NCBI RefSeq assembly: GCF_020531845.1 | Contig: NZ_JAJAVF010000002.1 | Coordinates: 1,151,543 to 1,215,542 of the forward strand | Length of the DNA: 64,000 nucleotides | Direction: 5' to 3' | Source of the DNA: Methylobacillus methanolivorans | Lineage (GTDB): Bacteria > Pseudomonadota > Gammaproteobacteria > Burkholderiales > Methylophilaceae | Shown here: positions 20,920-29,695 of the stretch, piece by piece | Layout of the letters: the number at the start of each line of letters is the position of its first letter | Numbering within the stretch: position 1 is the stretch's first letter | Notes under the pieces: generated by a model | What the model was told of the DNA's origin: nothing | What the model saw: only the letters and a program-made list of their open reading frames with translations | The model's database searches: none | Made by a program: the position numbers and the translations under genes

Positions 20920-22080
20920 CTAGCTCTTTTTACTGCGTCGTATTTTACTAGATGCTGATATATCTGTAGCTTGCCTAATACGGCGATTGGCAGGTTTGCG
21001 TGCTGGTTTGGTTGCCTGCTTGGGCTGCCTGGCAGGACGCTGCATCTCAGCTGGCTCAGCAGCCTGGGAAGAACGTGCGCGGCGTCCCGATTGCTGCTTT
21101 TCTATATCCTGACGCATTCCCTCTTCTCGGGTTTTCGTGACTCGTCTAGGGCCACGACTTTCCAGGCCTGCCTCAGCATCAAAGCGTGATTTTTTTGCCT
21201 TGGGCGTGAAGACCGAGCCTAGTTTTTCCTTCTCTCGAGCGGAAAGCTGACGCGGTGGGCCTTTAGGGACAGCAAGCTCTGCCCACTCCATTAAGCCAGT
21301 GACTTCTTTTACGCCCAAATGCAGCATTTGCCCACGCTTGAGGCGTGGTGGCAAATTTACTGGTCCAAAGCGAACGCGAATCAAACGACTCACCGGCTTC
21401 TGGAACGCCTCGAACAAGCGTCGCACTTCACGGTTGCGACCTTCGCGCAGAATCACTTCATACCAGTGGTTGGCACCCTCGCCGCCTTGCGCGCGGATGC
21501 TGTCAAAATTGGCTGGGCCATCATCCAGCTCAATGCCATAGGTAAGCTGTGCCATCTCGCCATCGGTCAACTCACCGAAAATACGCACGGCGTACTCACG
21601 TTCCACCTCATAACGCGGATGCATAAAGCGGTTTGCCAACTCGCCTGAAGTGGTAAAAATCAACAAGCCGGAGGTGTTCATGTCTAGACGGCCAATCGCG
21701 ATCCATTTGCCATTGCGGATGCGCGGCAATTTATCAAATACGGAAGCACGCTTTTCAGGGTCATCCTGGCTCACGATTTCGCCTTCTGGCTTGTGATAAA
21801 GCAAAACCTGCGGCAACTCAGGCTCGAATGGCAGATGCAATGGACGGCTATCCAGTCGTACTACATCGCTAGGCACTACACTGGCACCCACCTCGGCAGT
21901 CTTGCCATTGATGGTGATACGCCCGCTGGCAACCAGATTTTCCATTTCGCGACGCGAGCCGAACCCCGCCAACGCCAATAGTTTATGTAGCCTTTGTGGC
22001 ACGGCATCAGGATCAACCGCCACAGGCTTGGCAGGAGAGGTATTGCGGGGATTGCGTTGTTGCTTGAACGGACGGGCCAT
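20920..22080 (-). CDS. rluB: 23S rRNA pseudouridine synthase B
   Basis: Isomerises U2605 of 23S rRNA to pseudouridine. The protein has 386 residues: an N-terminal S4 RNA-binding domain (about 27-85; QRLHKLLALAGFGSRREMENLV...GRITINGK) and the RsuA/RluB catalytic domain with the nucleophilic Asp in IGRLDMNTSGLLIFTTSGEL. A family motif GRNREVRRLFEAF follows. The last 120 residues are an Arg/Lys/Ala/Gln-rich disordered tail typical of betaproteobacterial RluB. It is the last gene of the leftward rnm-yciO-M50-scpA-scpB-rluB group. Confidence 0.93.
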   Translation of the reverse strand: MARPFKQQRNPRNTSPAKPVAVDPDAVPQRLHKLLALAGFGSRREMENLVASGRITINGKTAEVGASVVPSDVVRLDSRPLHLPFEPELPQVLLYHKPEGEIVSQDDPEKRASVFDKLPRIRNGKWIAIGRLDMNTSGLLIFTTSGELANRFMHPRYEVEREYAVRIFGELTDGEMAQLTYGIELDDGPANFDSIRAQGGEGANHWYEVILREGRNREVRRLFEAFQKPVSRLIRVRFGPVNLPPRLKRGQMLHLGVKEVTGLMEWAELAVPKGPPRQLSAREKEKLGSVFTPKAKKSRFDAEAGLESRGPRRVTKTREEGMRQDIEKQQSGRRARSSQAAEPAEMQRPARQPKQATKPARKPANRRIRQATDISASSKIRRSKKS

Positions 22081-22149
22081 GAGGTCAACCTTGAGAATAT
22101 TGCCTATATTATAAGCCAGAGCACCCCTATTCCGCCCGGCTAGTTCATA

Positions 22150-22704
22150 TTAAGCAATATCGAGTGGAATTTCTTGCTGGATAAAATGCTGGATAGGCGG
22201 TAACTCGGACAAGGAGCGCAAGCCAAGATCATCGAGAAAAGTCTTGGTCGTGGCGTAAAGCGAAGGCCGCCCAGGCACGTCGCGCTGCCCGACAACATCA
22301 ATCCAGTTGCGCTCAATAAACTGGCGCATGATATTGGGGTTGACCGCCACACCACGGATTTCTTCAATATCACCACGCGTCACCGGCTGACGGTAGGCAA
22401 TAATTGCGAGTGTTTCCAGTGCCGCGCGCGAATAGCGCATGGGGCGCTCAGGACTGAGGCGAGCGATGAATGGCGCAAGATCAGCACGCGCCTGGAAGCG
22501 CCAGCCGCTGGCAACCTGGACCAGCTCCATACTGCGCCCCTGCCACTCCTGACGCAGTTCATCCAACAGCATACGCAAGGTGGCACGTTCCATGCGGCCC
22601 TCGAAAGGACGCAACAGCACCTCCAGAGAAAGAGGCTCACCCGCCGTCAGCAGCACTGCCTCCAGCACTTGCTTCATTTCATGAATACTTTGCGCTTCAC
22701 TCAT
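22150..22704 (-). CDS. scpB: Segregation and condensation protein B
   Basis: Kleisin-associated winged-helix subunit of the SMC-ScpAB condensin used in chromosome segregation, 184 residues. Two winged helix domains are recognisable from [25 protein letters not shown] and [28 protein letters not shown], the most conserved ScpB stretch. A second conserved stretch is [18 protein letters not shown]. It starts 4 nt after the scpA stop, so the two are translationally linked. Confidence 0.94.
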   Translation of the reverse strand: MSEAQSIHEMKQVLEAVLLTAGEPLSLEVLLRPFEGRMERATLRMLLDELRQEWQGRSMELVQVASGWRFQARADLAPFIARLSPERPMRYSRAALETLAIIAYRQPVTRGDIEEIRGVAVNPNIMRQFIERNWIDVVGQRDVPGRPSLYATTKTFLDDLGLRSLSELPPIQHFIQQEIPLDIA

Positions 22705-22707
22705 GGC

Positions 22708-23508
22708 TTAATTGGCGCTCATCAATGGCACATCGGCTGCCTGCAAATAAATCGGGCTGAAAGCTTGCTGCTGCGTAATACGCACTAGACCCTCACGCGC
22801 CAACTCAAGAATGGCGAGAAAAAACACCACTAGCTTGGGTAGTCCATCATGTACAACATCAAAGAGCGCCGTAAACTCCAGTAGTGATTCCTGCTGCAAA
22901 CGGCGCAATACCAAGCTCATATGCTCGCGTACTGAAAGTTCGGCCCGGCCAACTTTGTGGTGCTGAAAATGGCTGGCACGCTTCAGCACCGATTGCCAAG
23001 CCGCCATCAGCTCATCGAAACTGACCTCCGGCCAGCTTGTGTCAGCAATGTGCTCATAATAGGCTCGTGCCACCTGGATTTCCCGACCTGCCACGGGCAA
23101 GGTATCCAGGCGCTCGGCAGCCAGCTTGATCGCCTCATACTCCATCAAGCGACGCACCAATTCAGCACGTGGGTCTTCTTCTTGCTCTATGCTTTCCGGC
23201 TTGGGCAGCAGCATGCGCGACTTGATCTCGATCAGCATGGCCGACATCAGTAAGTATTCTGCCGCCAACTCCAGCTTGTTTTCGCGCATTTTCTCGACGT
23301 AATCCATGTATTGCTTGGTCAACTGCGCCATGGGAATATCAAGAATATCAAGGTTATGCTTGCGTATCAGATACAGCAGCAAATCCAACGGGCCTTCAAA
23401 AGCCTCTAAATAGACCTCAAGCGCATCAGGGGGAATGTAGAGGTCTTGCGGGATAGTCTCTAGCTGTTCGCCATAGATGCGTACATCGAATGCAAGTTGG
23501 GTCGCCAC
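22708..23508 (-). CDS. scpA: Segregation and condensation protein A
   Basis: Kleisin subunit of the SMC-ScpAB complex, 266 residues. The conserved N-terminus AFEGPLDLLLYLIRKHNLDILDIPMAQLTKQYMDYV (about 35-70) binds the SMC neck. A middle acidic linker and a C-terminal winged helix (VFFLAILELAREGLVRITQQQAFSPIYL) close the ring on the SMC head. The order scpA then scpB, preceded by the M50 protease, is the common proteobacterial arrangement. Confidence 0.94.
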   Translation of the reverse strand: MATQLAFDVRIYGEQLETIPQDLYIPPDALEVYLEAFEGPLDLLLYLIRKHNLDILDIPMAQLTKQYMDYVEKMRENKLELAAEYLLMSAMLIEIKSRMLLPKPESIEQEEDPRAELVRRLMEYEAIKLAAERLDTLPVAGREIQVARAYYEHIADTSWPEVSFDELMAAWQSVLKRASHFQHHKVGRAELSVREHMSLVLRRLQQESLLEFTALFDVVHDGLPKLVVFFLAILELAREGLVRITQQQAFSPIYLQAADVPLMSAN

Positions 23509-23592
23509 GATGGCCTCAGCTTCGCGCTTGCCGACACATGATCAACTGCAGCACGTCAGCTCTCTTCACCGCCATGCGCGCCCCTGGCTGAC

Positions 23593-24231
23593 TCAACCGA
23601 AAATACCGCCGAACATGGCTAGCAAGACCAGGATGAACGGCATCATGATCTTGGACAGGATGCCAGTGAACATCAATACCAGCAGAATGATGAAACCGTA
23701 GCGCTCCACCTGGGCAAACTTGTAGGCCATCTGGTTAGGCATCAAGCTGACCGCAATGCGGCCACCATCCAAGGGAGGCAACGGCAGGAGGTTGAGCACC
23801 ATGAGCACAACATTGACCAGGATACCAGCTTGCCCCATGAGGGCGAGCGGCACAGCAAAATCCCCTGCCATGGCAGAAAACTTGTATACCACGGCCCAGA
23901 AAATCGCCATAAGAAAATTAGATGCAGGCCCGGCAGCAGCCACCCAGCGCATATCGCGCTTGGGATTACGCAAACGCGAAAAATCCACCGGTACCGGCTT
24001 GGCCCAGCCGAACAAGAATCCTGTCCCAGAAAGCACCAGCAACGCGGGCACCAGGATGGTACCTATCGGGTCGATATGCTTGATCGGGTTGAGCGTAATG
24101 CGACCCAGGCTTTCAGCCGTGGTATCGCCAAAATAACGCGCAATATATCCGTGCGCAGCCTCATGTACGGTAATCGCAAAAATCACCGGCAAGGCATAGA
24201 TCGCAATTTTCTGGATCAAGGTGAGTTCCAT
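23593..24231 (-). CDS. Site-2-protease-like M50 membrane metalloprotease
   Basis: A 212-residue integral membrane protease of the M50 family (rhomboid-sized S2P homologue without a PDZ domain). The zinc motif HEAAH is at residues 23-27 (ITVHEAAHGYIARYFGD), and the second signature NLLPLPPLDGGRI lies in the third membrane segment and provides the Asp ligand. I chose the second of two adjacent ATGs (24231; the first is 24234) because GGAGG lies 4 nt upstream of it. The start overlaps the stop of yciO. Substrates are unknown. Confidence 0.88.
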   Translation of the reverse strand: MELTLIQKIAIYALPVIFAITVHEAAHGYIARYFGDTTAESLGRITLNPIKHIDPIGTILVPALLVLSGTGFLFGWAKPVPVDFSRLRNPKRDMRWVAAAGPASNFLMAIFWAVVYKFSAMAGDFAVPLALMGQAGILVNVVLMVLNLLPLPPLDGGRIAVSLMPNQMAYKFAQVERYGFIILLVLMFTGILSKIMMPFILVLLAMFGGIFG

Positions 24232-24860
24232 CATGCCTCCAGCCCGAACGGTGCGGGATCGCCTGCACCCAGGCGGATCAGGCTGGGGCTTTCCGCCGTC
24301 AGGTCGATCACCGTAGTAGGCTCGATCGAGCACGCACCAGCATCAATCACCAACTCAACTTGGTGCTCCAGTTGATCACGGATTTCCCAGGCTTCATTGA
24401 GCGGGGCTTCTTCTCCTGGCAGTTGTAGTGTCATGCTCAACATCGGCTCGTTCAACTCTTCCAACAGTGCCAGGGTCACGGCATTTTGCGGCACGCGCAG
24501 GCCTACAGTACTACGCTTTGGATGCTGCAAACGGCGCGGGACTTCGCGTGTGGCCTTGAGAATAAAGGTGTACTGCCCTGGAGTATTAGCCTTGAGCAGG
24601 CGGAACTGGCTATTATCCACCTGGGCATAGGTCGCCAGCTCAGCCAGATTGCGGCATACCAGGGTGAAATGATGGCTATCGTCCACACCACGAATGGCGC
24701 GGATGCGATCTTGAGCTTCCTTATTGCCCAATATGCAACCCAGCGCATAGCTAGAGTCAGTAGGGTAAGCAATCACGCCACCATCGCGCAGGATGGCAAC
24801 CGCCTGATTGATCAAGCGCGTCTGCGGGTTGTCAGGGTGAATCACAAAATATTGCGCCAA
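24231..24860 (-). CDS. YciO/YrdC/Sua5-family protein (threonylcarbamoyl-AMP synthase fold)
   Basis: A 209-residue protein of the YrdC/Sua5/YciO family, closest in appearance to E. coli YciO. It shows AQYFVIHPDNPQTRLINQAVAILRDGGVIAYPTDSSYALG at the N-terminus and TPGQYTFILKATREVPRRLQHPKRSTVGLRVP in the middle. YrdC paralogues make threonylcarbamoyl-AMP for the tRNA t6A modification; the YciO branch has weaker or uncertain activity. The start is TTG at 24860: GGAG lies 4 nt upstream and the family N-terminus begins exactly there. The longer frame to 25091 lies inside rnm. Confidence 0.87.
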   Translation of the reverse strand: MAQYFVIHPDNPQTRLINQAVAILRDGGVIAYPTDSSYALGCILGNKEAQDRIRAIRGVDDSHHFTLVCRNLAELATYAQVDNSQFRLLKANTPGQYTFILKATREVPRRLQHPKRSTVGLRVPQNAVTLALLEELNEPMLSMTLQLPGEEAPLNEAWEIRDQLEHQVELVIDAGACSIEPTTVIDLTAESPSLIRLGAGDPAPFGLEA

Positions 24861-24873
24861 ATTGACTCCATCG

Positions 24874-25728
24874 TTAACTGTTAAGCGATTGGGTTTCCGG
24901 CCAATCCTGCCAGACCGGGATGCAACCGCGCGGCAAATCGGGCAGCCGACCCATTTCAATATAGCCATGGCCCGGCCCGTGGTAATCCGAACCCATGGAA
25001 GATTGGAGACCAAACATATGAGCCAGCTTGGCGTACTCCTGGAATTGATCAACCGTATGGCTGCCGGTGACGACTTCAATCGCCGCGCCACCCAAGTTGC
25101 GAAACTCTTCCAGCAACAGCAGCATATTGCTACGGCCTATGTCATAACGACCAGGATGTGCCAGCACTGCCACCCCGCCACTACCGTTAATCCAGTTGAT
25201 TACGTCCTCAAGCTCAGCCCAGTGATGTTCAAAGTAGCCGGGCTTGCCTTTGATCAAGTAGCGCTTGAATATGCTTTTCATATTAGAGGCATACCCCTGC
25301 TCGATGAGATAACGCGCAAAATGCGCACGACTGATGATGCCCTGCTGGGCATGAGCATAGGCGCCTTCCAGGCTACCGGTGATGCCAAACTTCTCCAGGC
25401 TGGCTGCGATTCCTACTGCACGTAGATGGCGTCCGGCACGAATTTTTTCAAGCCCATCATGCAGCGGCGCATAAAGGGGATCAACGCGCAGGCCAACAAC
25501 ATGGATAGTACGCCTGCGCCAGGTAACAGAAATTTCCACGCCATTGATAAACTGCATGCCGTGTTCGGCTGCCACCTTTGCAGCCACGGCCAACCCCGCC
25601 GTATCATCATGATCTGTCAGGGATAATACCTTCACTCCTTGTGCAGCGGCATGCGTTACCAACGCCTCTGGTGCGAGTAATCCATCAGAAACCGTGGAGT
25701 GACTATGCAAGTCGATCAGGGAGGGCAT
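24874..25728 (-). CDS. rnm: PHP-domain 5'-3' exonuclease (RNase AM/YciV family)
   Basis: A 284-residue PHP-family phosphoesterase. Metal-binding motifs are DLHSHSTVSDG at residues 6-16, SLTDHDD at about 36-42, then a central insertion, VLAHPGRYD at about 190-198 and GSDYHGPGH near the C-terminus. E. coli homologue YciV/RnmA is a 5'-3' exonuclease acting on short RNA/DNA oligonucleotides and 5' ends of rRNA. The gene leads the leftward operon (yciO follows 13 nt later) and is divergent from yciB. Confidence 0.88.
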   Translation of the reverse strand: MPSLIDLHSHSTVSDGLLAPEALVTHAAAQGVKVLSLTDHDDTAGLAVAAKVAAEHGMQFINGVEISVTWRRRTIHVVGLRVDPLYAPLHDGLEKIRAGRHLRAVGIAASLEKFGITGSLEGAYAHAQQGIISRAHFARYLIEQGYASNMKSIFKRYLIKGKPGYFEHHWAELEDVINWINGSGGVAVLAHPGRYDIGRSNMLLLLEEFRNLGGAAIEVVTGSHTVDQFQEYAKLAHMFGLQSSMGSDYHGPGHGYIEMGRLPDLPRGCIPVWQDWPETQSLNS

Positions 25729-25827
25729 GGGGGCGGGTTGGTAGTACAGCTTGTTAGTCTTGCCGAATCATAGCAAAATACCGCATCAACTTAAAACCTA
25801 TCCTAGCGCACGGCCTGCGGACAACAC

Positions 25828-26364
25828 ATGAAGTTTCTCTACGACTTATTCCCTGTCATCCTGTTTTTCATCATCTACAAGCTGTTTGGCATCTATGAAG
25901 CCACGACTGCCGCCATCGTCGCCACCATTGCGCAGATCATCTGGGCCAAGGTCAAGACTGGCAAAGTCGATAATGCCCTGATCGTCAGCGGTGTCATCAT
26001 CGTGGTATTTGGTGGCGCAACCTTATGGCTGCACGATGAAAGCTTTATCAAGTGGAAACCCACTATCCTCTATTGGGTATTCACTGTCGGCTTACTCGGT
26101 AGCCAATGGCTATTCAAGCGCAACCTGATCCGCAGCCTGATGGAAAAACAGGTTGCCATGCCAGACCCCATTTGGAACCGGCTAAACCTGGCCTGGGCCT
26201 TGTTCTTCCTGGCACTGGGCTTTCTCAACTTGTATGTTGCATTCAATTACTCCACGGACCTCTGGGTAGATTTCAAGCTGTTTGGCACCATGGGCTTGAT
26301 GTTTGTATTCGTCATCGGCCAGACCCTGCTGCTCAACAAGCACATCACCGAACAGGATAAATAA
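25828..26364 (+). CDS. yciB: Intracellular septation protein A (YciB/IspZ family)
   Basis: A 178-residue inner-membrane protein with five or six hydrophobic segments. The N-terminus [37 protein letters not shown] and the middle [11 protein letters not shown] and [15 protein letters not shown] are diagnostic. The family is linked to septum formation and envelope integrity through interaction with cell-division and elongation proteins. The yciI-like gene follows after 1 nt, so both share a transcript. Confidence 0.92.
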   Translation: MKFLYDLFPVILFFIIYKLFGIYEATTAAIVATIAQIIWAKVKTGKVDNALIVSGVIIVVFGGATLWLHDESFIKWKPTILYWVFTVGLLGSQWLFKRNLIRSLMEKQVAMPDPIWNRLNLAWALFFLALGFLNLYVAFNYSTDLWVDFKLFGTMGLMFVFVIGQTLLLNKHITEQDK

Positions 26365-26365
26365 T

Positions 26366-26668
26366 ATGTGGTACGCCATCATTGCGGAAGATGCGCCTAA
26401 CAGCCTGGAAAAGCGCCTAGCTGCCCGCCCTCCCCACCTTGAACGCTTGCAGGCATTACAACATGCAGGCCGCCTAATGCTGGCTGGACCTTTCCCCGCC
26501 ATCGACAGTAATGACCCAGGCACGGCCGGCTTTACCGGCAGCCTGATCGTAGCTGAGTTTGACAGCCTGGAGGCAGCACAATCTTGGGCCAATGCCGACC
26601 CTTTCGTGAACGCCGGGGTTTACGCCTCTGTCACAGTCAAACCTTTTCGCAAGACATTACCGGCATGA
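26366..26668 (+). CDS. YciI-family protein
   Basis: A 100-residue protein with a dimeric ferredoxin-like (YCII) fold: [38 protein letters not shown] and the C-terminal [36 protein letters not shown]. Family members have a conserved His/Asp pair, but the cellular role is unknown. It starts right after yciB and its stop overlaps the next ATG (ATGA), so the three genes are translationally coupled. Confidence 0.9.
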   Translation: MWYAIIAEDAPNSLEKRLAARPPHLERLQALQHAGRLMLAGPFPAIDSNDPGTAGFTGSLIVAEFDSLEAAQSWANADPFVNAGVYASVTVKPFRKTLPA

Positions 26669-26943
26669 CCTTGGTAGAAGAAATCCGCAGCAGGCTCTCG
26701 GTGCTGGCACCTACCATACTGGATATCCGCGACGATAGCGCCCAGCACCGGGGCCACGCGGGCAACAACGGTGGCGGTCATTTCTTCCTGACCATTGCCA
26801 GCGCAGAGTTTTGCGGCAAGTCACAAGTCATGCGGCACCGCCGGGTTTATGCAATACTGGGCGACTTAATTCCACAGAGAATACACGCCCTTAGCATCCA
26901 GGCAATTGCGGCAGATGAACCTCTGCCTGTCACAATTGACTGA
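26665..26943 (+). CDS. BolA-family protein
   Basis: A 92-residue BolA-like protein with a class II KH-type fold. It contains [31 protein letters not shown] with the conserved His, [31 protein letters not shown] and the RIHALSIQA strand. BolA proteins partner with monothiol glutaredoxins in Fe-S handling and act in envelope stress. It starts at the ATG overlapping the yciI-like stop and is followed by the parvulin gene. Confidence 0.9.
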   Translation: MTLVEEIRSRLSVLAPTILDIRDDSAQHRGHAGNNGGGHFFLTIASAEFCGKSQVMRHRRVYAILGDLIPQRIHALSIQAIAADEPLPVTID

Positions 26944-26995
26944 TACGTTTGTAGTTCCATTTATGACATCCATTTCAACAAGCCAAGGAATTTTC

Positions 26996-27814
26996 ATGAA
27001 ACTCACTACCAGCGCCCTGATTGCCACGGTTGCTTTCGGTATCCTGCAACCTGCTTTTGCTGCTGGCACTTCTGGCAGCGTTGCCACTGTCAACGGCAAG
27101 CCAATCAAGCAATCCCTGTATGACTACATTGCCAAGGAAGCCTCCTCACGCGGGCAGACCGTTGATGACAATGTGAAGAATGTCATCATCAACAAGCTGA
27201 TCGGCAGCGAGTTGATCTATCAGGAAGCTCAGCGCACTGGCCTGGACAAGCAGCCTGACTACCTGGCAAAGGAAGAACTGACCCGCCGTGAACTGCTAGT
27301 CAACACCTTCCTGCAAGACTACATCAAGAAGCACCCTGTCAGCGAAGCAGACACCAAGCTAGCCTACGAGAAATACAAGCAGGAACTGGGCGACAAGGAA
27401 TACAGCGCACGCCATATCCTGGTACCGACCGAAGCTGAAGCCAAGGACATCATTGCGCAACTCGGCAAGGGTGGCGACTTTGCCAAGCTCGCCAAGGAAA
27501 AATCCAAGGATCCTGGCTCACAGGAAAAAGGCGGCGACCTGGGTTGGTTTGCCCCTGCTGGCATGGTCAAGCCATTCAGCGATGCTGTCGCCAAACTGCA
27601 AAAAGGCAAGTACACCACGGTTCCGGTACAAACCCAGTTTGGCTGGCACGTGATCAAGCTGGAAGATACCCGCACCACCCAGCCACCTTCTTTTGACGAA
27701 GTCAAAGACGGCCTGCAAAAGCAATTGCAGCAGCGCAACCTGGAAAAACTGCTGACCGACTTGCGCAGCAAGGCCAAGATTGACGCACCGGCTGGCACCA
27801 ATATCGCCAAGTAA
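26996..27814 (+). CDS. Periplasmic parvulin-type peptidyl-prolyl isomerase
   Basis: A 272-residue exported foldase. A signal peptide ends around PAFAAG (residues 20-25). An N-terminal SurA/PrsA-like helical chaperone region (about 26-135) precedes one parvulin domain (about 140-230) with SARHILVPTEAEAKDIIAQL, KGGDLGWFAPAGMVKPFSDAV and FGWHVIKLED. The start is ATG 26996 with AAGGAA upstream; the longer frame lacks a signal peptide. It probably assists outer-membrane protein folding. A strong terminator follows. Confidence 0.92.
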   Translation: MKLTTSALIATVAFGILQPAFAAGTSGSVATVNGKPIKQSLYDYIAKEASSRGQTVDDNVKNVIINKLIGSELIYQEAQRTGLDKQPDYLAKEELTRRELLVNTFLQDYIKKHPVSEADTKLAYEKYKQELGDKEYSARHILVPTEAEAKDIIAQLGKGGDFAKLAKEKSKDPGSQEKGGDLGWFAPAGMVKPFSDAVAKLQKGKYTTVPVQTQFGWHVIKLEDTRTTQPPSFDEVKDGLQKQLQQRNLEKLLTDLRSKAKIDAPAGTNIAK

Positions 27815-27833
27815 TACCTAGCTTGCCATCAAC

Positions 27834-27859
27834 AAGCCCGCCCAGCGGCGGGCTTTTTT
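27834..27859 (+). terminator. Rho-independent terminator after the parvulin gene
   Basis: AAGCCCGCC, a CAGC loop and GGCGGGCTT run into six T residues. Confidence 0.88.
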
Positions 27860-27893
27860 CATATTGCTACTGACTGGATTGAGCTGACTGCCG

Positions 27894-29648
27894 ATGAAGC
27901 CACACGATATTCACTATGCCGTGCGTTTCAATACGCCACAAAACCACCTGTTCGAGATTGAATGCCACATTGCCAAGCCAGCAACGGAAGGCCAGCAGCT
28001 TTCACTGCCTGCCTGGTTACCGGGCAGTTATCTGGTGCGGGATTTTGCACGGCATATCGTCAGCATCCAGGCCAGTAGCGATGGCAAAGTCATCAAACTG
28101 GCAAAAGTCGACAAAAGCACCTGGCGCGCAGCACCATGCCCAGGGGCACTCGTCATTCGCTATCAGGTATACGCCTATGACCTCTCGGTACGTACTGCCT
28201 ACCTTGACCATAGCCGCGGCTACTTCAATGGCAGCAGTCTGTTTCTGCAAGTTGCAGGACAAGAGCATAAGCGGTGCAGCGTCGAGATTCACCACCCAGG
28301 CAAGGCCTATGCTGATTGGAGCATCGCTACCACCCTGCCTATGCTTAAAACCAACGCTCGCGGCTTTGGCACTTATGAAGCCGATAGCTATCAGTCACTG
28401 ATCGATTACCCAGTAGAAATCGGTACCCTGGCAATCGCCGAATTCAAGGCCATGGGTGTACCGCACCGCCTCATCGTCTCTGGTAAACATGAAGCGGACC
28501 TCAAGACCATCAGTCGTGATCTCAAGAAAATATGCGAACACCATATCCGCTTTTTTGGCACAGCCCCATTCCAGCACTATGACTTCCTGCTCTATGCTGC
28601 GGCCGATAACCAATACGGTGGGCTGGAGCATAGGGATTCCACTAGCCTGATCTGCCCGCGCAGCTGGCTACCCGTCAAGCATGAGGAACACGATAGGCAG
28701 CAGTATCAGGATTTCCTCGGCCTATGCAGCCATGAGTACTTCCATGCCTGGCACGTCAAGCGCATACGTCCCAGCGTATTTGCCGACCCTGACTTGGGTC
28801 ACGAAGCGTATACCCGCCTACTGTGGGTATTCGAGGGCTTCACTGCCTACTACGACACCCTAGCCCTGGTACGCAGCAGCTTAATGTCAGAGCAGGAATA
28901 CCTTGCAACCTTAAGCAAAGACATCACGCGCTATCTACGCACCCCAGGACGCAAAGTGCAGGCACTGGAAGAATCCAGCTTCGATACCTGGATCAAGCTC
29001 TACAAGCCGGACGAGAACACCCCTAACAGCCAGATCAGCTATTACCTCAAGGGATCGCTGGTTGCGTTGGCAATGGATATCAGCCTACGCCTCAAGGGCC
29101 GCTCGCTGGACGAAGTCATGCACGCACTCTGGCAACGCTATCAATCAGGGCAGCTGGTTGATGAAGGTAGTATGCAGGCCTTGATCAGAGAAACCTGTGG
29201 CGACAAGCTATCAACCCTGTTCCGCGATTGCGTGCAAGGCTGCGAAGACCCACCACTGGAAAAGCTTCTGGCAAAATTCGGTATCAGCTTTTCCTCGCCC
29301 AAGGCCAATGATGCCGATACGGTGCGGCAATGGTTAGGCCTGCAATTAGCCAATGATGACACCCGTATTAGTCATGTTTTCAGCGGTAGCGCGGCAGAGC
29401 AGGCAGGCCTTGCCGCAGGAGATGTCATCATTGCCCACGACCAGCTCAAAGCGAGTAGCAAGAGCCTCAAGCAACAACTCAAGCGTGGCCGCAAGCAGAT
29501 CAACCTGCACTTCTTCCGCCGCGATGAATTGATGACCACCAGTATCAAGCCACATGACCATGCCCTGGCCAATGTCTCGCTCACGCTCAGTGACAAACGC
29601 AAACCGGAACAAGATCAATTGCGGCAGGACTGGCTGGAGATAAGTTGA
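27894..29648 (+). CDS. M61-family glycyl aminopeptidase with C-terminal PDZ domain
   Basis: A 584-residue peptidase of the M61 family. It has an N-terminal beta domain (about 5-165; LPAWLPGSYLVRDFARHI is a family hallmark) and a gluzincin core with the HEYFH zinc motif at residues 280-284 (LGLCSHEYFHAWHVKRIRP). The downstream Glu ligand lies in LLWVFEGFTAYYD, and a PDZ domain (about 480-560; HVFSGSAAEQAGLAAGDVIIA) follows. Characterised members cleave N-terminal glycine, but the substrate here is unknown. No clear signal peptide is visible. It is preceded by a terminator, so it has its own promoter. Confidence 0.9.
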   Translation: MKPHDIHYAVRFNTPQNHLFEIECHIAKPATEGQQLSLPAWLPGSYLVRDFARHIVSIQASSDGKVIKLAKVDKSTWRAAPCPGALVIRYQVYAYDLSVRTAYLDHSRGYFNGSSLFLQVAGQEHKRCSVEIHHPGKAYADWSIATTLPMLKTNARGFGTYEADSYQSLIDYPVEIGTLAIAEFKAMGVPHRLIVSGKHEADLKTISRDLKKICEHHIRFFGTAPFQHYDFLLYAAADNQYGGLEHRDSTSLICPRSWLPVKHEEHDRQQYQDFLGLCSHEYFHAWHVKRIRPSVFADPDLGHEAYTRLLWVFEGFTAYYDTLALVRSSLMSEQEYLATLSKDITRYLRTPGRKVQALEESSFDTWIKLYKPDENTPNSQISYYLKGSLVALAMDISLRLKGRSLDEVMHALWQRYQSGQLVDEGSMQALIRETCGDKLSTLFRDCVQGCEDPPLEKLLAKFGISFSSPKANDADTVRQWLGLQLANDDTRISHVFSGSAAEQAGLAAGDVIIAHDQLKASSKSLKQQLKRGRKQINLHFFRRDELMTTSIKPHDHALANVSLTLSDKRKPEQDQLRQDWLEIS

Positions 29649-29660
29649 TAGAATATAAAA

Positions 29661-29679
29661 TTAATCGCATTTGCATTAA
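29661..29679. promoter_or_regulatory. Possible Fur-type operator before the iron permease
   Basis: TTAATCGCATTTGCATTAA is a 19-bp imperfect palindrome (outer five pairs match) located 16 nt before the FTR1 start codon. Position and symmetry fit an iron-responsive operator, but similarity to the classical Fur box is weak. Confidence 0.3.
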
Positions 29680-29695
29680 ATTAAGGTCAGATCGC